DNA of 64,000 bases. It comes from Cereibacter_A sp052244495. Its GTDB lineage: Bacteria; Pseudomonadota; Alphaproteobacteria; Rhodobacterales; Rhodobacteraceae. Of the stretch, positions 17,533 to 26,284 are shown one piece after another. Position 1 is the stretch's first letter. Each line of letters starts with the position of its first letter. A model generated the notes under the pieces. That model ran no database searches. It was given only the letters and a program-made list of their open reading frames with translations, and was not told the DNA's origin. The DNA is taken from the NCBI GenBank assembly GCA_052244495.1, contig JBQPXH010000001.1, one strand, 5' to 3'. Both the position numbers and the translations under genes were made by a program.

Positions 17533-18053
17533 CCGGCCTCAATACCGCGGGACACGACCGCGACGTCGACACGCAGAACCTGAACCGAGAGCTTCAGGAC
17601 AAGGGTTTCCTGCTGACGACGACCGAGGATCTGATCAACTGGGCGCGCACCGGCTCGCTCCACTGGATGACATTCGGCCTCGCCTGCTGCGCGGTCGAGA
17701 TGATGCACACCTCGATGCCGCGCTATGACGTGGAACGCTTCGGCGTGGCGCCACGCGCCAGCCCGCGGCAGTCCGACGTGATGATCGTGGCCGGAACCCT
17801 GACCAACAAGATGGCGCCGGCGCTGCGCAAGGTCTACGACCAGATGCCCGAACCGCGCTACGTGATCTCGATGGGCTCCTGCGCCAACGGGGGCGGCTAC
17901 TACCACTACAGCTACTCGGTGGTGCGGGGCTGCGACCGGATCGTCCCGGTGGACATCTACGTGCCGGGCTGCCCGCCCACGGCCGAGGCGCTGCTCTACG
18001 GCATCCTCCAGTTGCAGCGGAAGATCCGCCGCACCGGCACCATCACCCGCTGA
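17523..18053 (+). CDS. nuoB: NADH-quinone oxidoreductase subunit B (cluster N2)
   Basis: NuoB, 176 residues, binds the terminal [4Fe-4S] cluster N2 that donates electrons to quinone. The ligands are visible as the tandem cysteines in GLACCAVEMMH, the Cys in SMGSCANGGG and the Cys in YVPGCPPTAEALL. ATG 17523 sits inside the nuoA 3' end with AGGGGGCGC upstream; ATG 17529 two codons later is possible. Peripheral arm, attached to the membrane domain. Confidence 0.96.
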   Translation: MAMTGLNTAGHDRDVDTQNLNRELQDKGFLLTTTEDLINWARTGSLHWMTFGLACCAVEMMHTSMPRYDVERFGVAPRASPRQSDVMIVAGTLTNKMAPALRKVYDQMPEPRYVISMGSCANGGGYYHYSYSVVRGCDRIVPVDIYVPGCPPTAEALLYGILQLQRKIRRTGTITR

Positions 18054-18063
18054 GGAGATCCAG

Positions 18064-18666
18064 ATGGCCGAAGCCCTTCAGGAACTGGCCGCGCATGTCG
18101 AGATGCGCCAGCCCGACGCGATCCTCGGCCACCGGATCGAGTTCGGCGAGCTGACGCTCGACGTGGTGCCGAACCGCATCGTCGGACTTGTGGAGTTCCT
18201 CCGCACGGATCCGAGCTGCCGGTTCTCGTCGCTCGTCGACATCACGGCGGTGGACCACCCCGAGCGTCCGGCGCGCTTCGACATGGTCTATCATTTCCTG
18301 TCGATGTACCAGAACCAGCGCATCCGCCTGAAGATGCAGGTGCGCGAGGACGAGACGGTGGCCTCGATCCATTCCGTGCATCCTTCGGCGAACTGGTTCG
18401 AGCGCGAGGTGTTCGACATGTTCGGCATCCTCTTCACGGGCCATCCGGACCTGCGGCGCATTCTCACCGACTACGGCTTCCGCGGTCATCCGATGCGCAA
18501 GGACTTTCCGACCACGGGCTATACCGAGGTCCGCTACGACGAGGTCCAGAAGCGCGTGATCTACGAACCGGTAAAGCTCGTGCAGGAATACCGCCAGTTC
18601 GACTTCCTCTCGCCTTGGGAGGGCGCGGACTACATCCTGCCTGGCGACGACAAGGCGCGGGCGTAA
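18064..18666 (+). CDS. nuoC: NADH-quinone oxidoreductase subunit C (30 kDa)
   Basis: The 200-residue NuoC shows the 30-kDa signature near ERPARFDMVYHFLSM and the conserved SANWFEREVFDMFGILFTGHP, followed by DYGFRGHPMRKDFP. It is separate from nuoD, as in Paracoccus and unlike the fused NuoCD of E. coli. Its ATG follows TGAGGAGATCC ten bases after nuoB. It packs against NuoD in the Q-module and has no cofactor. Confidence 0.96.
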   Translation: MAEALQELAAHVEMRQPDAILGHRIEFGELTLDVVPNRIVGLVEFLRTDPSCRFSSLVDITAVDHPERPARFDMVYHFLSMYQNQRIRLKMQVREDETVASIHSVHPSANWFEREVFDMFGILFTGHPDLRRILTDYGFRGHPMRKDFPTTGYTEVRYDEVQKRVIYEPVKLVQEYRQFDFLSPWEGADYILPGDDKARA

Positions 18667-18673
18667 GGGGGTC

Positions 18674-19885
18674 ATGATGGACGGCAAGTTCGACGACGTG
18701 CTGACCGGCGAGCAGAAGCTTCGCAACTTCAACATCAACTTCGGCCCGCAACACCCTGCCGCGCACGGGGTTCTTCGCCTCGTGCTAGAGCTTGACGGCG
18801 AGGTGGTCGAGCGCTGCGACCCGCATATCGGCCTGCTGCACCGCGGGACCGAGAAGCTGATGGAGACGCGGACCTACCTGCAGAACCTGCCGTATTTCGA
18901 CCGGCTCGACTACGTGGCGCCGATGAACCAGGAACATGCGTGGTGCCTCGCCATCGAGAAGCTGACGGGCGTCGAGATCCCGCGGCGGGCGAGCCTCATC
19001 CGGGTGCTGTTCTCCGAGATCGGGCGCGTGCTGAACCACCTGCTGAACGTGACCACACAGGCCATGGACGTCGGCGCGCTGACGCCGCCGCTCTGGGGTT
19101 TCGAAGAGCGCGAGAAGCTGATGGTCTTCTACGAGCGTGCCTCGGGCGCGCGGCTCCACGCGGCCTACTTCCGGCCGGGCGGGGTGCACCAGGACCTGAC
19201 GCCGCGCCTCATCGAGGACATCGAGGACTGGGCTGCGCATTTCCCGAAGGTGCTCGACGATCTCGACGAGCTTTTGACCGAGAACCGGATCTTCAAGCAG
19301 CGCAACGTCGATATCGGCATCATCTCCGAGAGGGACATCCTCGACTGGGGCTTCTCGGGCGTGATGGTGCGCGGCTCGGGCCTCGCCTGGGACCTGCGGC
19401 GCTCGCAGCCCTACGAGTGCTACGACGAGTTCGACTTCCAGATCCCGGTGGGCAAGAACGGCGACTGCTACGACCGCTATCTCTGCCGCATGGAGGAGAT
19501 GCGCCAGTCCACGCGGATCATCCAGCAGTGCCTGGCCAAGCTCCGGGTCGAGAAGGGCGACGTGCTCGCGCGGGGCAAGCTCACGCCGCCGCCGCGGGCT
19601 GAGATGAAGACCTCGATGGAGGCGCTCATCCATCACTTCAAGCTCTATACCGAGGGCTTCCACGTGCCCGAGGGCGATGTCTATGCCGCCGTCGAGGCGC
19701 CCAAGGGCGAGTTCGGCGTCTATCTCGTGGCAGACGGGACCAACCGGCCCTATCGGGCCAAGATCCGCGCGCCGGGCTTCCTGCATCTGCAAGCCATCGA
19801 CTACATCGCCAAGGGGCACCTGCTGGCCGATGTGTCCGCCATCATCGGCACGCTCGACGTAGTGTTCGGGGAGATCGACCGCTAA
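18674..19885 (+). CDS. nuoD: NADH-quinone oxidoreductase subunit D (49 kDa)
   Basis: NuoD, 403 residues, forms the quinone site with NuoB. The family motif FNINFGPQHPAAHGVLRLVL lies near residue 17, HIGLLHRGTEKLME near residue 49, and the C-terminal APGFLHLQ and GTLDVVFGEIDR are conserved. The His of HRGTEK and a Tyr further on line the quinone pocket. The start could be either of two adjacent ATGs (18674 or 18677). Its stop TAA overlaps the nuoE ATG. Confidence 0.96.
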   Translation: MMDGKFDDVLTGEQKLRNFNINFGPQHPAAHGVLRLVLELDGEVVERCDPHIGLLHRGTEKLMETRTYLQNLPYFDRLDYVAPMNQEHAWCLAIEKLTGVEIPRRASLIRVLFSEIGRVLNHLLNVTTQAMDVGALTPPLWGFEEREKLMVFYERASGARLHAAYFRPGGVHQDLTPRLIEDIEDWAAHFPKVLDDLDELLTENRIFKQRNVDIGIISERDILDWGFSGVMVRGSGLAWDLRRSQPYECYDEFDFQIPVGKNGDCYDRYLCRMEEMRQSTRIIQQCLAKLRVEKGDVLARGKLTPPPRAEMKTSMEALIHHFKLYTEGFHVPEGDVYAAVEAPKGEFGVYLVADGTNRPYRAKIRAPGFLHLQAIDYIAKGHLLADVSAIIGTLDVVFGEIDR

Positions 19886-20796
19886 TGCTTCGCCGCCTGC
19901 ATCACGCCCAGCCCGACAGCTTCGCCTTCACCCCGGCGAACCTCGAATGGGCGAAGGGTCAGATGACGAAATATCCCGAGGGCCGTCAGGCTTCGGCGAT
20001 CATCCCGCTTCTCTGGCGCGCCCAGGAGCAGGAGGGCTGGCTCACGAAGCCTGCCATCGAATATGTGGCCGACCTCCTCGGGATGGCCTACATCCGCGCG
20101 CTGGAAGTGGCGACCTTCTACTTCATGTTCCAGCTGCAACCCGTTGGATCCGTGGCGCATATCCAGATCTGCGGCACGACCTCGTGCCTGATCTGCGGCG
20201 CCGAGGACCTGATCCGGGTCTGCCAGGAGAAGATCGCGCCGCGGCCGCACATGCTCTCGCCCGACGGCCGCTTCTCGTGGGAAGAGGTCGAGTGCCTCGG
20301 CGCCTGTGCGAACGCACCCATGGCGCAGATCGGCAAGGATTACTACGAGGACCTGAACGCCGAAACGCTGGCAGCCCTGATCGACCGCTTCTCGGCGGGC
20401 GAGGTGCCGCGGCCCGGCTCGCAGAGCGGCCGCTTCTCCTCCGAGCCCGCGGGCGGGGCGACGAGCCTGACCGAACTTGGCGCGCAGGTTTCCGAGCACA
20501 ACGCCTCGGTGGCGCTGGCGCTCGAGATCGGCGACACGGTGAAGCGCATCGACGGGACCGAGGTGCCGATGCTGACCCCGTGGCTCGGCCGGCGTCCGCC
20601 GGTCTCCGAGGCCGAGGGCGAGGCGCGGCAGCCGAAACCGGGTGCGGGACGTCCGGTGGACAAGACCGGCGTGACCGTCGAGGAGGCCCCGGCCGAGAAG
20701 GCCGGCCGTCCCGGGACGCCGGGCGTGGCATCTGGCGGCACGGCCACGGCCGAGCCAGGGGCGCAGACCTCCGATCCGAAGAAGCCCGAGGGCTGA
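19885..20796 (+). CDS. nuoE: NADH-quinone oxidoreductase subunit E (24 kDa) with long C-terminal extension
   Basis: The N-terminal 175 residues are a normal NuoE thioredoxin-like domain carrying the [2Fe-2S] cluster N1a. The ligands are Cys96 and Cys101 (C-G-T-T-S-C) and Cys137 and Cys141 (C-L-G-A-C). About 120 further residues follow, rich in Gly, Pro, Ala and Glu and predicted disordered, apart from a segment around GDTVKRIDGTEVPMLTPWLGRRPP that could fold or bind. Rhodobacteral NuoE proteins are often extended. It overlaps nuoD by one base and the next small gene by one base. Confidence 0.94.
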   Translation: MLRRLHHAQPDSFAFTPANLEWAKGQMTKYPEGRQASAIIPLLWRAQEQEGWLTKPAIEYVADLLGMAYIRALEVATFYFMFQLQPVGSVAHIQICGTTSCLICGAEDLIRVCQEKIAPRPHMLSPDGRFSWEEVECLGACANAPMAQIGKDYYEDLNAETLAALIDRFSAGEVPRPGSQSGRFSSEPAGGATSLTELGAQVSEHNASVALALEIGDTVKRIDGTEVPMLTPWLGRRPPVSEAEGEARQPKPGAGRPVDKTGVTVEEAPAEKAGRPGTPGVASGGTATAEPGAQTSDPKKPEG

Positions 20797-21008
20797 TGGC
20801 GGGCGGGCCCGACGACACGGGACGGGCGCGGCAGGTCGCGCTTCTCATCGCGGCGACGGGTCTCATGTGGATCGGGGCGCAGATCCTGGGAGGATGGCTC
20901 GGCCTGACGGCCCGGACGCTCCTCCTCTTCGACCTGGCGGCGCTCGCCGGGTTCAGTTGGGCGCTGGTAACAACCTGGCGGATCTGGCGACGGCGCCAGG
21001 GGAAATGA
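20796..21008 (+). CDS. small two-helix membrane protein in nuo operon (DUF5337-like)
   Basis: A 70-residue protein coupled to nuoE by a TGATG overlap and 10 bp before nuoF. A short polar N-terminus (MAGGPDDTGRARQ) is followed by two membrane helices (about residues 14-36 and 41-62) and a basic tail RIWRRRQGK. It corresponds in place and form to the small unidentified reading frames of the Paracoccus/Rhodobacter nuo clusters, and I believe to DUF5337. A role as assembly factor or accessory subunit of complex I is plausible but unproven. Confidence 0.75.
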   Translation: MAGGPDDTGRARQVALLIAATGLMWIGAQILGGWLGLTARTLLLFDLAALAGFSWALVTTWRIWRRRQGK

Positions 21009-21018
21009 GGACGATGCG

Positions 21019-22314
21019 ATGCTGAAGGACCAGGACCGGATCTTCACCAACCTCTACGGGATGCGGGACCGCAGCCTGAAGGGCGCGATGGCCCGGGGCC
21101 AGTGGGACGGGACCGCGGACCTGCTCGCGCTCGGGCGCGACAGGATCATCGACATCGTGAAGGCCTCGGGCCTGCGCGGCCGGGGCGGGGCGGGTTTCCC
21201 CACGGGTCTCAAATGGTCCTTCATGCCCAAGCAGTCGGACGGGCGCCCGGCCTATCTCGTCATCAACGCCGACGAATCCGAGCCCGCGACCTGCAAGGAC
21301 CGCGAGATCATGCGCCACGATCCGCACACGCTGGTCGAGGGGGCGCTGCTCGCGGGCTTCGCCATGGGCGCGGTCGCGGCCTACATCTACATCCGCGGCG
21401 AATACATCCGCGAGAAGGAAGCCCTGCAGGCCGCCATCGACGAGGCCTATGACGCGGGCCTGATCGGCAGGAACGCCGCCAAGTCGGGCTACGACTTCGA
21501 CGTCTACCTCCACCACGGGGCCGGCGCCTACATCTGCGGCGAAGAGACCGCGCTGCTCGAGAGCCTCGAGGGCAAGAAGGGGATGCCGCGGATGAAGCCG
21601 CCGTTCCCGGCGGGCTCGGGCCTCTACGGCTGCCCGACCACGGTTAACAACGTCGAATCCATCGCCGTCATTCCCGCGATCCTGCGCCGCGGCGGCGAGT
21701 GGTTCGCCTCGTTCGGGCGCCCGAACAACTCCGGCGTCAAGCTGTTCGCGATGTCGGGCCACGTCAACACGCCCTGCGTGGTCGAGGAGAGCATGTCGAT
21801 CTCGATGAAGGAACTCATCGAGAAGCATGGCGGCGGGGTCCGCGGCGGCTGGAAGAACCTGAAGGCGATCATCCCCGGCGGCGCCTCCTGTCCGGTCATT
21901 CCGGCCGAGCAGTGCGAGGATGCCGTCATGGACTATGACGGCATGCGCGAGCTGAAATCCTCGTTCGGCACCGCCTGCATGATCGTGATGGACCAGCAGA
22001 CCGACGTCATCAAGGCCGTGTGGCGGCTGGCCAAGTTCTTCAAGCACGAGAGCTGCGGCCAGTGCACGCCCTGCCGCGAGGGCACGGGCTGGATGATGCG
22101 CGTCATGGACCGGCTGGTGCGCGGCGAGGCCGAGGTCGAAGAGATCGACATGCTGCTGTCGGTGACGAAGCAGGTCGAGGGCCACACGATCTGCGCGCTC
22201 GGTGATGCGGCGGCCTGGCCGATTCAGGGCCTGATCCGGCACTACCGCGAAGAGATCGAGGACCGGATCAAGGCCAGGAAGACGGGGCGCATGGGCGCCA
22301 TGGCGGCGGAGTGA
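21019..22314 (+). CDS. nuoF: NADH-quinone oxidoreductase subunit F (51 kDa, FMN)
   Basis: NuoF, 431 residues, is the NADH-oxidising subunit with FMN and cluster N3. GRGGAGFPTGLKWSF is the NADH/FMN glycine-rich motif, followed by NADESEPATCKDREI. The C-terminal SCGQCTPCREG plus a later Cys (HTICALGD) bind the [4Fe-4S] cluster. The start follows GAGGACG. N-module of the peripheral arm with NuoE and NuoG. Confidence 0.97.
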   Translation: MLKDQDRIFTNLYGMRDRSLKGAMARGQWDGTADLLALGRDRIIDIVKASGLRGRGGAGFPTGLKWSFMPKQSDGRPAYLVINADESEPATCKDREIMRHDPHTLVEGALLAGFAMGAVAAYIYIRGEYIREKEALQAAIDEAYDAGLIGRNAAKSGYDFDVYLHHGAGAYICGEETALLESLEGKKGMPRMKPPFPAGSGLYGCPTTVNNVESIAVIPAILRRGGEWFASFGRPNNSGVKLFAMSGHVNTPCVVEESMSISMKELIEKHGGGVRGGWKNLKAIIPGGASCPVIPAEQCEDAVMDYDGMRELKSSFGTACMIVMDQQTDVIKAVWRLAKFFKHESCGQCTPCREGTGWMMRVMDRLVRGEAEVEEIDMLLSVTKQVEGHTICALGDAAAWPIQGLIRHYREEIEDRIKARKTGRMGAMAAE

Positions 22315-22318
22315 GCCC

Positions 22319-22678
22319 TTGCGCGCCGGTGGGGTCCTCATCGTGATGGGCGCGCTGTCGGCCTGTGCCGCCGAGGGGCCGGTCGGAGGCCGCGCGATCC
22401 CTGGCGCGTCGGAACTGACGGTCGAGGGGCAGGGCTTCCTCGCCGAATTACGCCCGGGTCCTGCGGGCGAGCGGCTGACGGCGGCGGGGGCGCGGCCGGT
22501 CGCGGGCTTCACGGTCGATGTGCGTCGTGCTGCGCCGCCGCTCCACTACAGCGACGGCGCGGCGGCGAAGCGGGCGGCCGAGGCGGCCTGCGAGGGCCAG
22601 GGCGGGCGGTTCGACCCGACCGCGGTGGGCCGCGTGAGCGCGCCGGGCCTCTGGCGCTTCACCGGGGCCTGCGCATGA
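22319..22678 (+). CDS. small lipoprotein encoded in nuo operon
   Basis: A 119-residue frame that would start at TTG 22319, with CGGAG about 8 nt before it (an internal ATG at 22346 is too late for a signal peptide). The N-terminus MRAGGVLIVMGALSAC has a lipobox ending in Cys, so the protein is probably an outer- or inner-membrane lipoprotein facing the periplasm. Three further cysteines lie in the mature part (ACEGQGGRF and TGACA among them). I know no function; co-transcription with nuoF and nuoG suggests a complex-I-related or merely piggy-backed role. Confidence 0.65.
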   Translation: MRAGGVLIVMGALSACAAEGPVGGRAIPGASELTVEGQGFLAELRPGPAGERLTAAGARPVAGFTVDVRRAAPPLHYSDGAAAKRAAEAACEGQGGRFDPTAVGRVSAPGLWRFTGACA

Positions 22679-22776
22679 CGGGCGGGCGCCCGGTCGGATG
22701 GGGGCATTGCGCCCCGCGTCCGAAGGAACGGAACAACGCGCGGGGCATCGGCCCCGCGCTCATCGCGGCGGAGTAG
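22675..22776 (+). CDS. possible 33-residue ORF coupled to the lipoprotein gene
   Basis: ATG 22675 overlaps the preceding stop (ATGA) and reads MTGGRPVGWGHCAPRPKERN and onward to a TAG at 22774, four bases before nuoG. Tight spacing on both sides fits translational coupling. However, the stretch also encodes two GC hairpins, so the frame may be fortuitous. Confidence 0.3.
   Translation: MTGGRPVGWGHCAPRPKERNNARGIGPALIAAE
22701..22759 (+). other. two related hairpins just upstream of nuoG
   Basis: GGGGC-ATTGC-GCCCC (22701-22715) is followed by GCGCGGGGC-ATCG-GCCCCGCGC (22738-22759, 9-bp stem, 4-nt loop). Both share GGGGCAT...GCCCCGCG and look like a duplicated unit. Inside an operon they more likely shape mRNA processing or stability than terminate transcription. 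Confidence 0.55.
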
Positions 22777-22780
22777 GCGG

Positions 22781-24802
22781 ATGAGCAACCTCAAGAAGAT
22801 CATCATCGACGGCATCGAGGTCGAGGTCGATGGCGCCATGACGCTGCTGCAGGCGGCCGAAGAGGTGGGGATCGAGATCCCGCGCTTCTGCTATCACGAG
22901 CGCCTGTCGATCGCCGGCAACTGCCGCATGTGCCTTGTCGAGGTCGTGGGGGGGCCGCCGAAGCCCACCGCCTCCTGCGCGATGCAGGTGCGCGACCTGC
23001 GCCCGGGACCGAACGGCGAGCCGCCGGTGGTCAAGACCAACTCGCCGATGGTCAAGAAGGCCCGCGAGGGGGTGATGGAGTTCCTGCTCATCAACCACCC
23101 GCTCGACTGCCCGATCTGCGACCAGGGCGGCGAATGCGACCTGCAGGACCAGGCCATGGCCTATGGCGTCGATTTCAGCCGCTACCGCGAGCCGAAGCGG
23201 GCGTCCGAGAACCTGAACCTCGGCCCGCTTGTGGCCACGCAGATGACGCGCTGCATCTCGTGCACCCGCTGCGTCCGCTTCACGACCGAGGTCGCCGGCA
23301 TCAGCCAGATGGGCCAGACCGGCCGCGGTGAAGACAGCGAGATCACCAGCTACCTCAACCAGACGCTCGATTCGAACCTGCAGGGCAACATCATCGACCT
23401 CTGCCCGGTCGGTGCGCTGACCTCGAAGCCCTATGCCTTCACCGCCCGTCCGTGGGAGCTGACCAAGACCGAGAGCATCGACGTGATGGATGCGCTCGGC
23501 TCCAACATCCGCGTCGACACGAAGGGCCGCGAGGTCATGCGCATCCTGCCGCGCAACCATGACGGCGTGAACGAGGAGTGGATCAGCGACAAGACCCGCT
23601 TCGTCTGGGACGGCCTGCGCCGCCAGCGCCTCGACACGCCCTATGTGCGCGAGAACGGCAAGCTCAGGAAGGCCACCTGGGGCGAGGCGCTGAAGACCGT
23701 CGCCGCCGCGCTGAAGGGCCGGAAGGTCGCGGGGCTCGTGGGCGACCTGGCTTCGGTCGAGGCCGCCTTCTCGCTCAAGACGCTGGTCGAGGGGCTCGGA
23801 GGGCGGATCGAATGCCGCACCGACGGGGCGCGGCTGCCTGCGGGCAACCGCTCGGCCTATGTCGGCAACGCCGCGATCGAGGACATCGACGGGGCGAAGT
23901 CGATCCTGCTCGTGGGCTGCAACCCGCGCGACGAGGCCCCGGTGCTGAACGCGCGGATCCGCAAGGCCTGGCTGCAGGGCGCGCAGGTGGCGGTGGTCGG
24001 TCCGGCGGTTGACCTGACCTACGACTACCACCATGCGGGCACGGACCGGGCTGCGCTGATGTCGCTGGTGGCCGAGGCGGAGCGGAACGGCCCCGACGGC
24101 AAGCCGGGCGTGGTCATCGTGGGGCAGGGTGCGCTTGGCGAGGCCGATGGCGAGGCCGTGCTGGCGCAGGCGATGAAGCTGACCGCCACGATGGGCGTGA
24201 AGCTCCTCGTGCTGCACACGGCCGCTGCCCGTGTGGGCGCGATGGACGTGGGCGCCGTGACCGAGGGCGGGCTTTCCGCAGCCATCGAGGGGGCCGAGGT
24301 GATCTACAACCTCGGCGCGGACGAGATCGAGATCGCTGCGGGCCCCATCGTGATCTATCAGGGCAGCCACGGCGACCGCGGCGCGCACCGAGCCGACGTG
24401 ATCCTGCCGGCCGCGGCCTATACCGAAGAGAACGGCCTCTTCGTCAACACCGAGGGCCGGCCGCAGCTCGCCTTCCGCGCGGGCTTCCCGCCGGGCGAGG
24501 CGAAGGAGAACTGGGCCATCCTGCGCGCGCTCTCGGCGGAACTGGGACAGACGCTGCCCTGGGACACGATGGCGGGCCTGCGCCGCAAGCTCGTCGAGGC
24601 CGTGCCGCATCTCGGCCGCGTGGACCAGCTGGCCGAGACCGAATGGCAGCCGCTGCCGCTGCGCGATCCGGCGACCGCCGACTTCCGCCTTGCGGTACGG
24701 GACTTCTACCTGACCAACCCGATCGCGCGGGCCTCGCAGCTCATGGCGGAGCTTTCGGCCATGGCCTCGCGGCGCGGCCAGCCCCCGCTCGCGGCGGAGT
24801 GA
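22781..24802 (+). CDS. nuoG: NADH-quinone oxidoreductase subunit G (75 kDa)
   Basis: NuoG, 673 residues, carries clusters N1b, N4 and N5. Its N-terminal ferredoxin domain shows FCYHERLSIAGNCRMC plus a later Cys (TASCAMQ). HPLDCPICDQGGECDLQDQ supplies the N5 region (with the upstream His) and RCISCTRCVRF the N4 ligands, closed by DLCPVGAL. The C-terminal half is a molybdopterin-oxidoreductase-like domain without a cofactor. Length is that of the alphaproteobacterial/mitochondrial form, without the extra N7 ligands of E. coli as far as I can see. Confidence 0.96.
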   Translation: MSNLKKIIIDGIEVEVDGAMTLLQAAEEVGIEIPRFCYHERLSIAGNCRMCLVEVVGGPPKPTASCAMQVRDLRPGPNGEPPVVKTNSPMVKKAREGVMEFLLINHPLDCPICDQGGECDLQDQAMAYGVDFSRYREPKRASENLNLGPLVATQMTRCISCTRCVRFTTEVAGISQMGQTGRGEDSEITSYLNQTLDSNLQGNIIDLCPVGALTSKPYAFTARPWELTKTESIDVMDALGSNIRVDTKGREVMRILPRNHDGVNEEWISDKTRFVWDGLRRQRLDTPYVRENGKLRKATWGEALKTVAAALKGRKVAGLVGDLASVEAAFSLKTLVEGLGGRIECRTDGARLPAGNRSAYVGNAAIEDIDGAKSILLVGCNPRDEAPVLNARIRKAWLQGAQVAVVGPAVDLTYDYHHAGTDRAALMSLVAEAERNGPDGKPGVVIVGQGALGEADGEAVLAQAMKLTATMGVKLLVLHTAAARVGAMDVGAVTEGGLSAAIEGAEVIYNLGADEIEIAAGPIVIYQGSHGDRGAHRADVILPAAAYTEENGLFVNTEGRPQLAFRAGFPPGEAKENWAILRALSAELGQTLPWDTMAGLRRKLVEAVPHLGRVDQLAETEWQPLPLRDPATADFRLAVRDFYLTNPIARASQLMAELSAMASRRGQPPLAAE

Positions 24803-24807
24803 GCGCG

Positions 24808-25218
24808 GTGCGGCCAGCGATCCTCCTTCCCGTCGGGCTCGCGATGGCGGGCCTCGCCTCCTGCGGCCCGCAGGCGGCCCCCGAGGCCATGCCCCCGGAA
24901 GAGGAATTCGCGCCGGTCTACAAGGGCATCGAGACGCGGCTTCTGGACGATGATCTCGTGGAATTCCTCGTCGAGATGGAGGGCGCGCGGGACATCCCGG
25001 ACGTCGAGGATTACGCCCGATGCGCCGCTGCCCAATATGCGGTCATCCGCGGCTACGGCTTCGCCCGCCATCTGCGAACAAATGTCGCGGAGAGGGGTGG
25101 CGTTTGGCGAGGGGATGCGATTTACACCATTTCGGCCGCGCTGCCCCGCGGCGTGCAGACGATCGACGCCGAGGTGACGGTGCGCGATTGTCGGGAACAG
25201 GGAATACCGACGATATGA
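24808..25218 (+). CDS. small lipoprotein in nuo operon (DUF5333-like)
   Basis: A 136-residue protein from GTG 24808, chosen because GGAG ends 8 nt before it; GTG 24799, overlapping the nuoG stop, is the alternative. The N-terminus MRPAILLPVGLAMAGLASCG is a lipoprotein signal with the Cys at about residue 19. The mature part is acidic and has two cysteines (DYARCAAAQYA and VRDCREQG). Position between nuoG and nuoH and overall form fit the DUF5333 proteins I remember from rhodobacteral nuo clusters. Function unknown. Confidence 0.7.
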   Translation: MRPAILLPVGLAMAGLASCGPQAAPEAMPPEEEFAPVYKGIETRLLDDDLVEFLVEMEGARDIPDVEDYARCAAAQYAVIRGYGFARHLRTNVAERGGVWRGDAIYTISAALPRGVQTIDAEVTVRDCREQGIPTI

Positions 25219-25245
25219 CGATCGGCATGAGGGATGCGAGGCGCC

Positions 25246-26283
25246 ATGGGTGAGTTCATGAACACGGGGATGGGCATCATCCTGACGATTGCGGCGCAGG
25301 GCCTTCTGGTCATCGCCTTCGTGATGATCTCGCTGCTGTTCCTCGTCTATGGCGACCGGAAGATCTGGGCGGCGGTGCAGCTCCGGCGCGGGCCGAACGT
25401 CGTGGGCGCCTTCGGCCTGCTGCAGACGGTGGCGGATGCGGCCAAGTACATCTTCAAGGAGGTGGTGGTGCCGGCGGGCGTGGACCGGCCGGTCTTCTTC
25501 CTCGCGCCGCTCATTTCCTTCGTGCTGGCCGTGCTCGCCTGGGCCGTGATCCCCTTCAGCCCGGGCTGGGTGCTGTCGGACATCAACGTGGCGATCCTCT
25601 TCGTCTTCGCCGCCTCCTCGCTCGAGGTCTACGGCGTGATCATGGGCGGCTGGGCGTCGAACTCGAAATACCCCTTCCTCGGCTCGCTGCGCTCGGCCGC
25701 GCAGATGATCTCGTACGAGGTGTCGCTGGGCCTCATCATCATCGGGATCATCATCTCGACCGGATCGATGAACCTCACCCATATCGTCGAGGCGCAGGAC
25801 GGGGCATTCGGGCTCTTCAACTGGTACTGGCTGCCGCACCTGCCGATGGTCGCACTGTTCTTCATCTCGGCACTGGCCGAGACGAACCGCCCGCCCTTCG
25901 ACCTGCCCGAGGCGGAGTCCGAGCTCGTCGCGGGCTTCCAGGTGGAATACAGCTCGACCCCGTTCCTGCTGTTCATGGCGGGCGAATACATCGCCATCTT
26001 CCTCATGTGCGCGCTGATGAGCCTGCTGTTCTTCGGCGGCTGGCTCTCGCCCATCCCCGGACTGCCCGACGGCGTGTTCTGGATGGTGGCGAAGATGGCG
26101 TTCTTCTTCTTCCTCTTCGCCATGGTGAAGGCGATCGTGCCTCGCTACCGCTACGACCAGCTCATGCGGATCGGCTGGAAGGTCTTCCTGCCCTTCAGCC
26201 TCGCCTGGGTGGTGGTCGTGGCTTTCCTTGCGAAATTCGAAGTGTTCGGCGGCTTCTGGGCCCGCTGGGCGATGGGAGGCTGA
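25246..26283 (+). CDS. nuoH: NADH-quinone oxidoreductase subunit H (ND1)
   Basis: NuoH, about 345 residues, eight membrane helices, forms the entrance of the quinone channel at the arm junction. Typical motifs are YGDRKIWAAVQLRRGPNVVG near residue 30 and AETNRPPFDLPEAESELVAG near residue 210. The glutamates in the latter loop are thought to link quinone reduction to proton pumping. Start ATG 25246 is chosen for family length; ATG 25234 and ATG 25258 are alternatives. Confidence 0.95.
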   Translation: MGEFMNTGMGIILTIAAQGLLVIAFVMISLLFLVYGDRKIWAAVQLRRGPNVVGAFGLLQTVADAAKYIFKEVVVPAGVDRPVFFLAPLISFVLAVLAWAVIPFSPGWVLSDINVAILFVFAASSLEVYGVIMGGWASNSKYPFLGSLRSAAQMISYEVSLGLIIIGIIISTGSMNLTHIVEAQDGAFGLFNWYWLPHLPMVALFFISALAETNRPPFDLPEAESELVAGFQVEYSSTPFLLFMAGEYIAIFLMCALMSLLFFGGWLSPIPGLPDGVFWMVAKMAFFFFLFAMVKAIVPRYRYDQLMRIGWKVFLPFSLAWVVVVAFLAKFEVFGGFWARWAMGG

Positions 26284-26284
26284 C

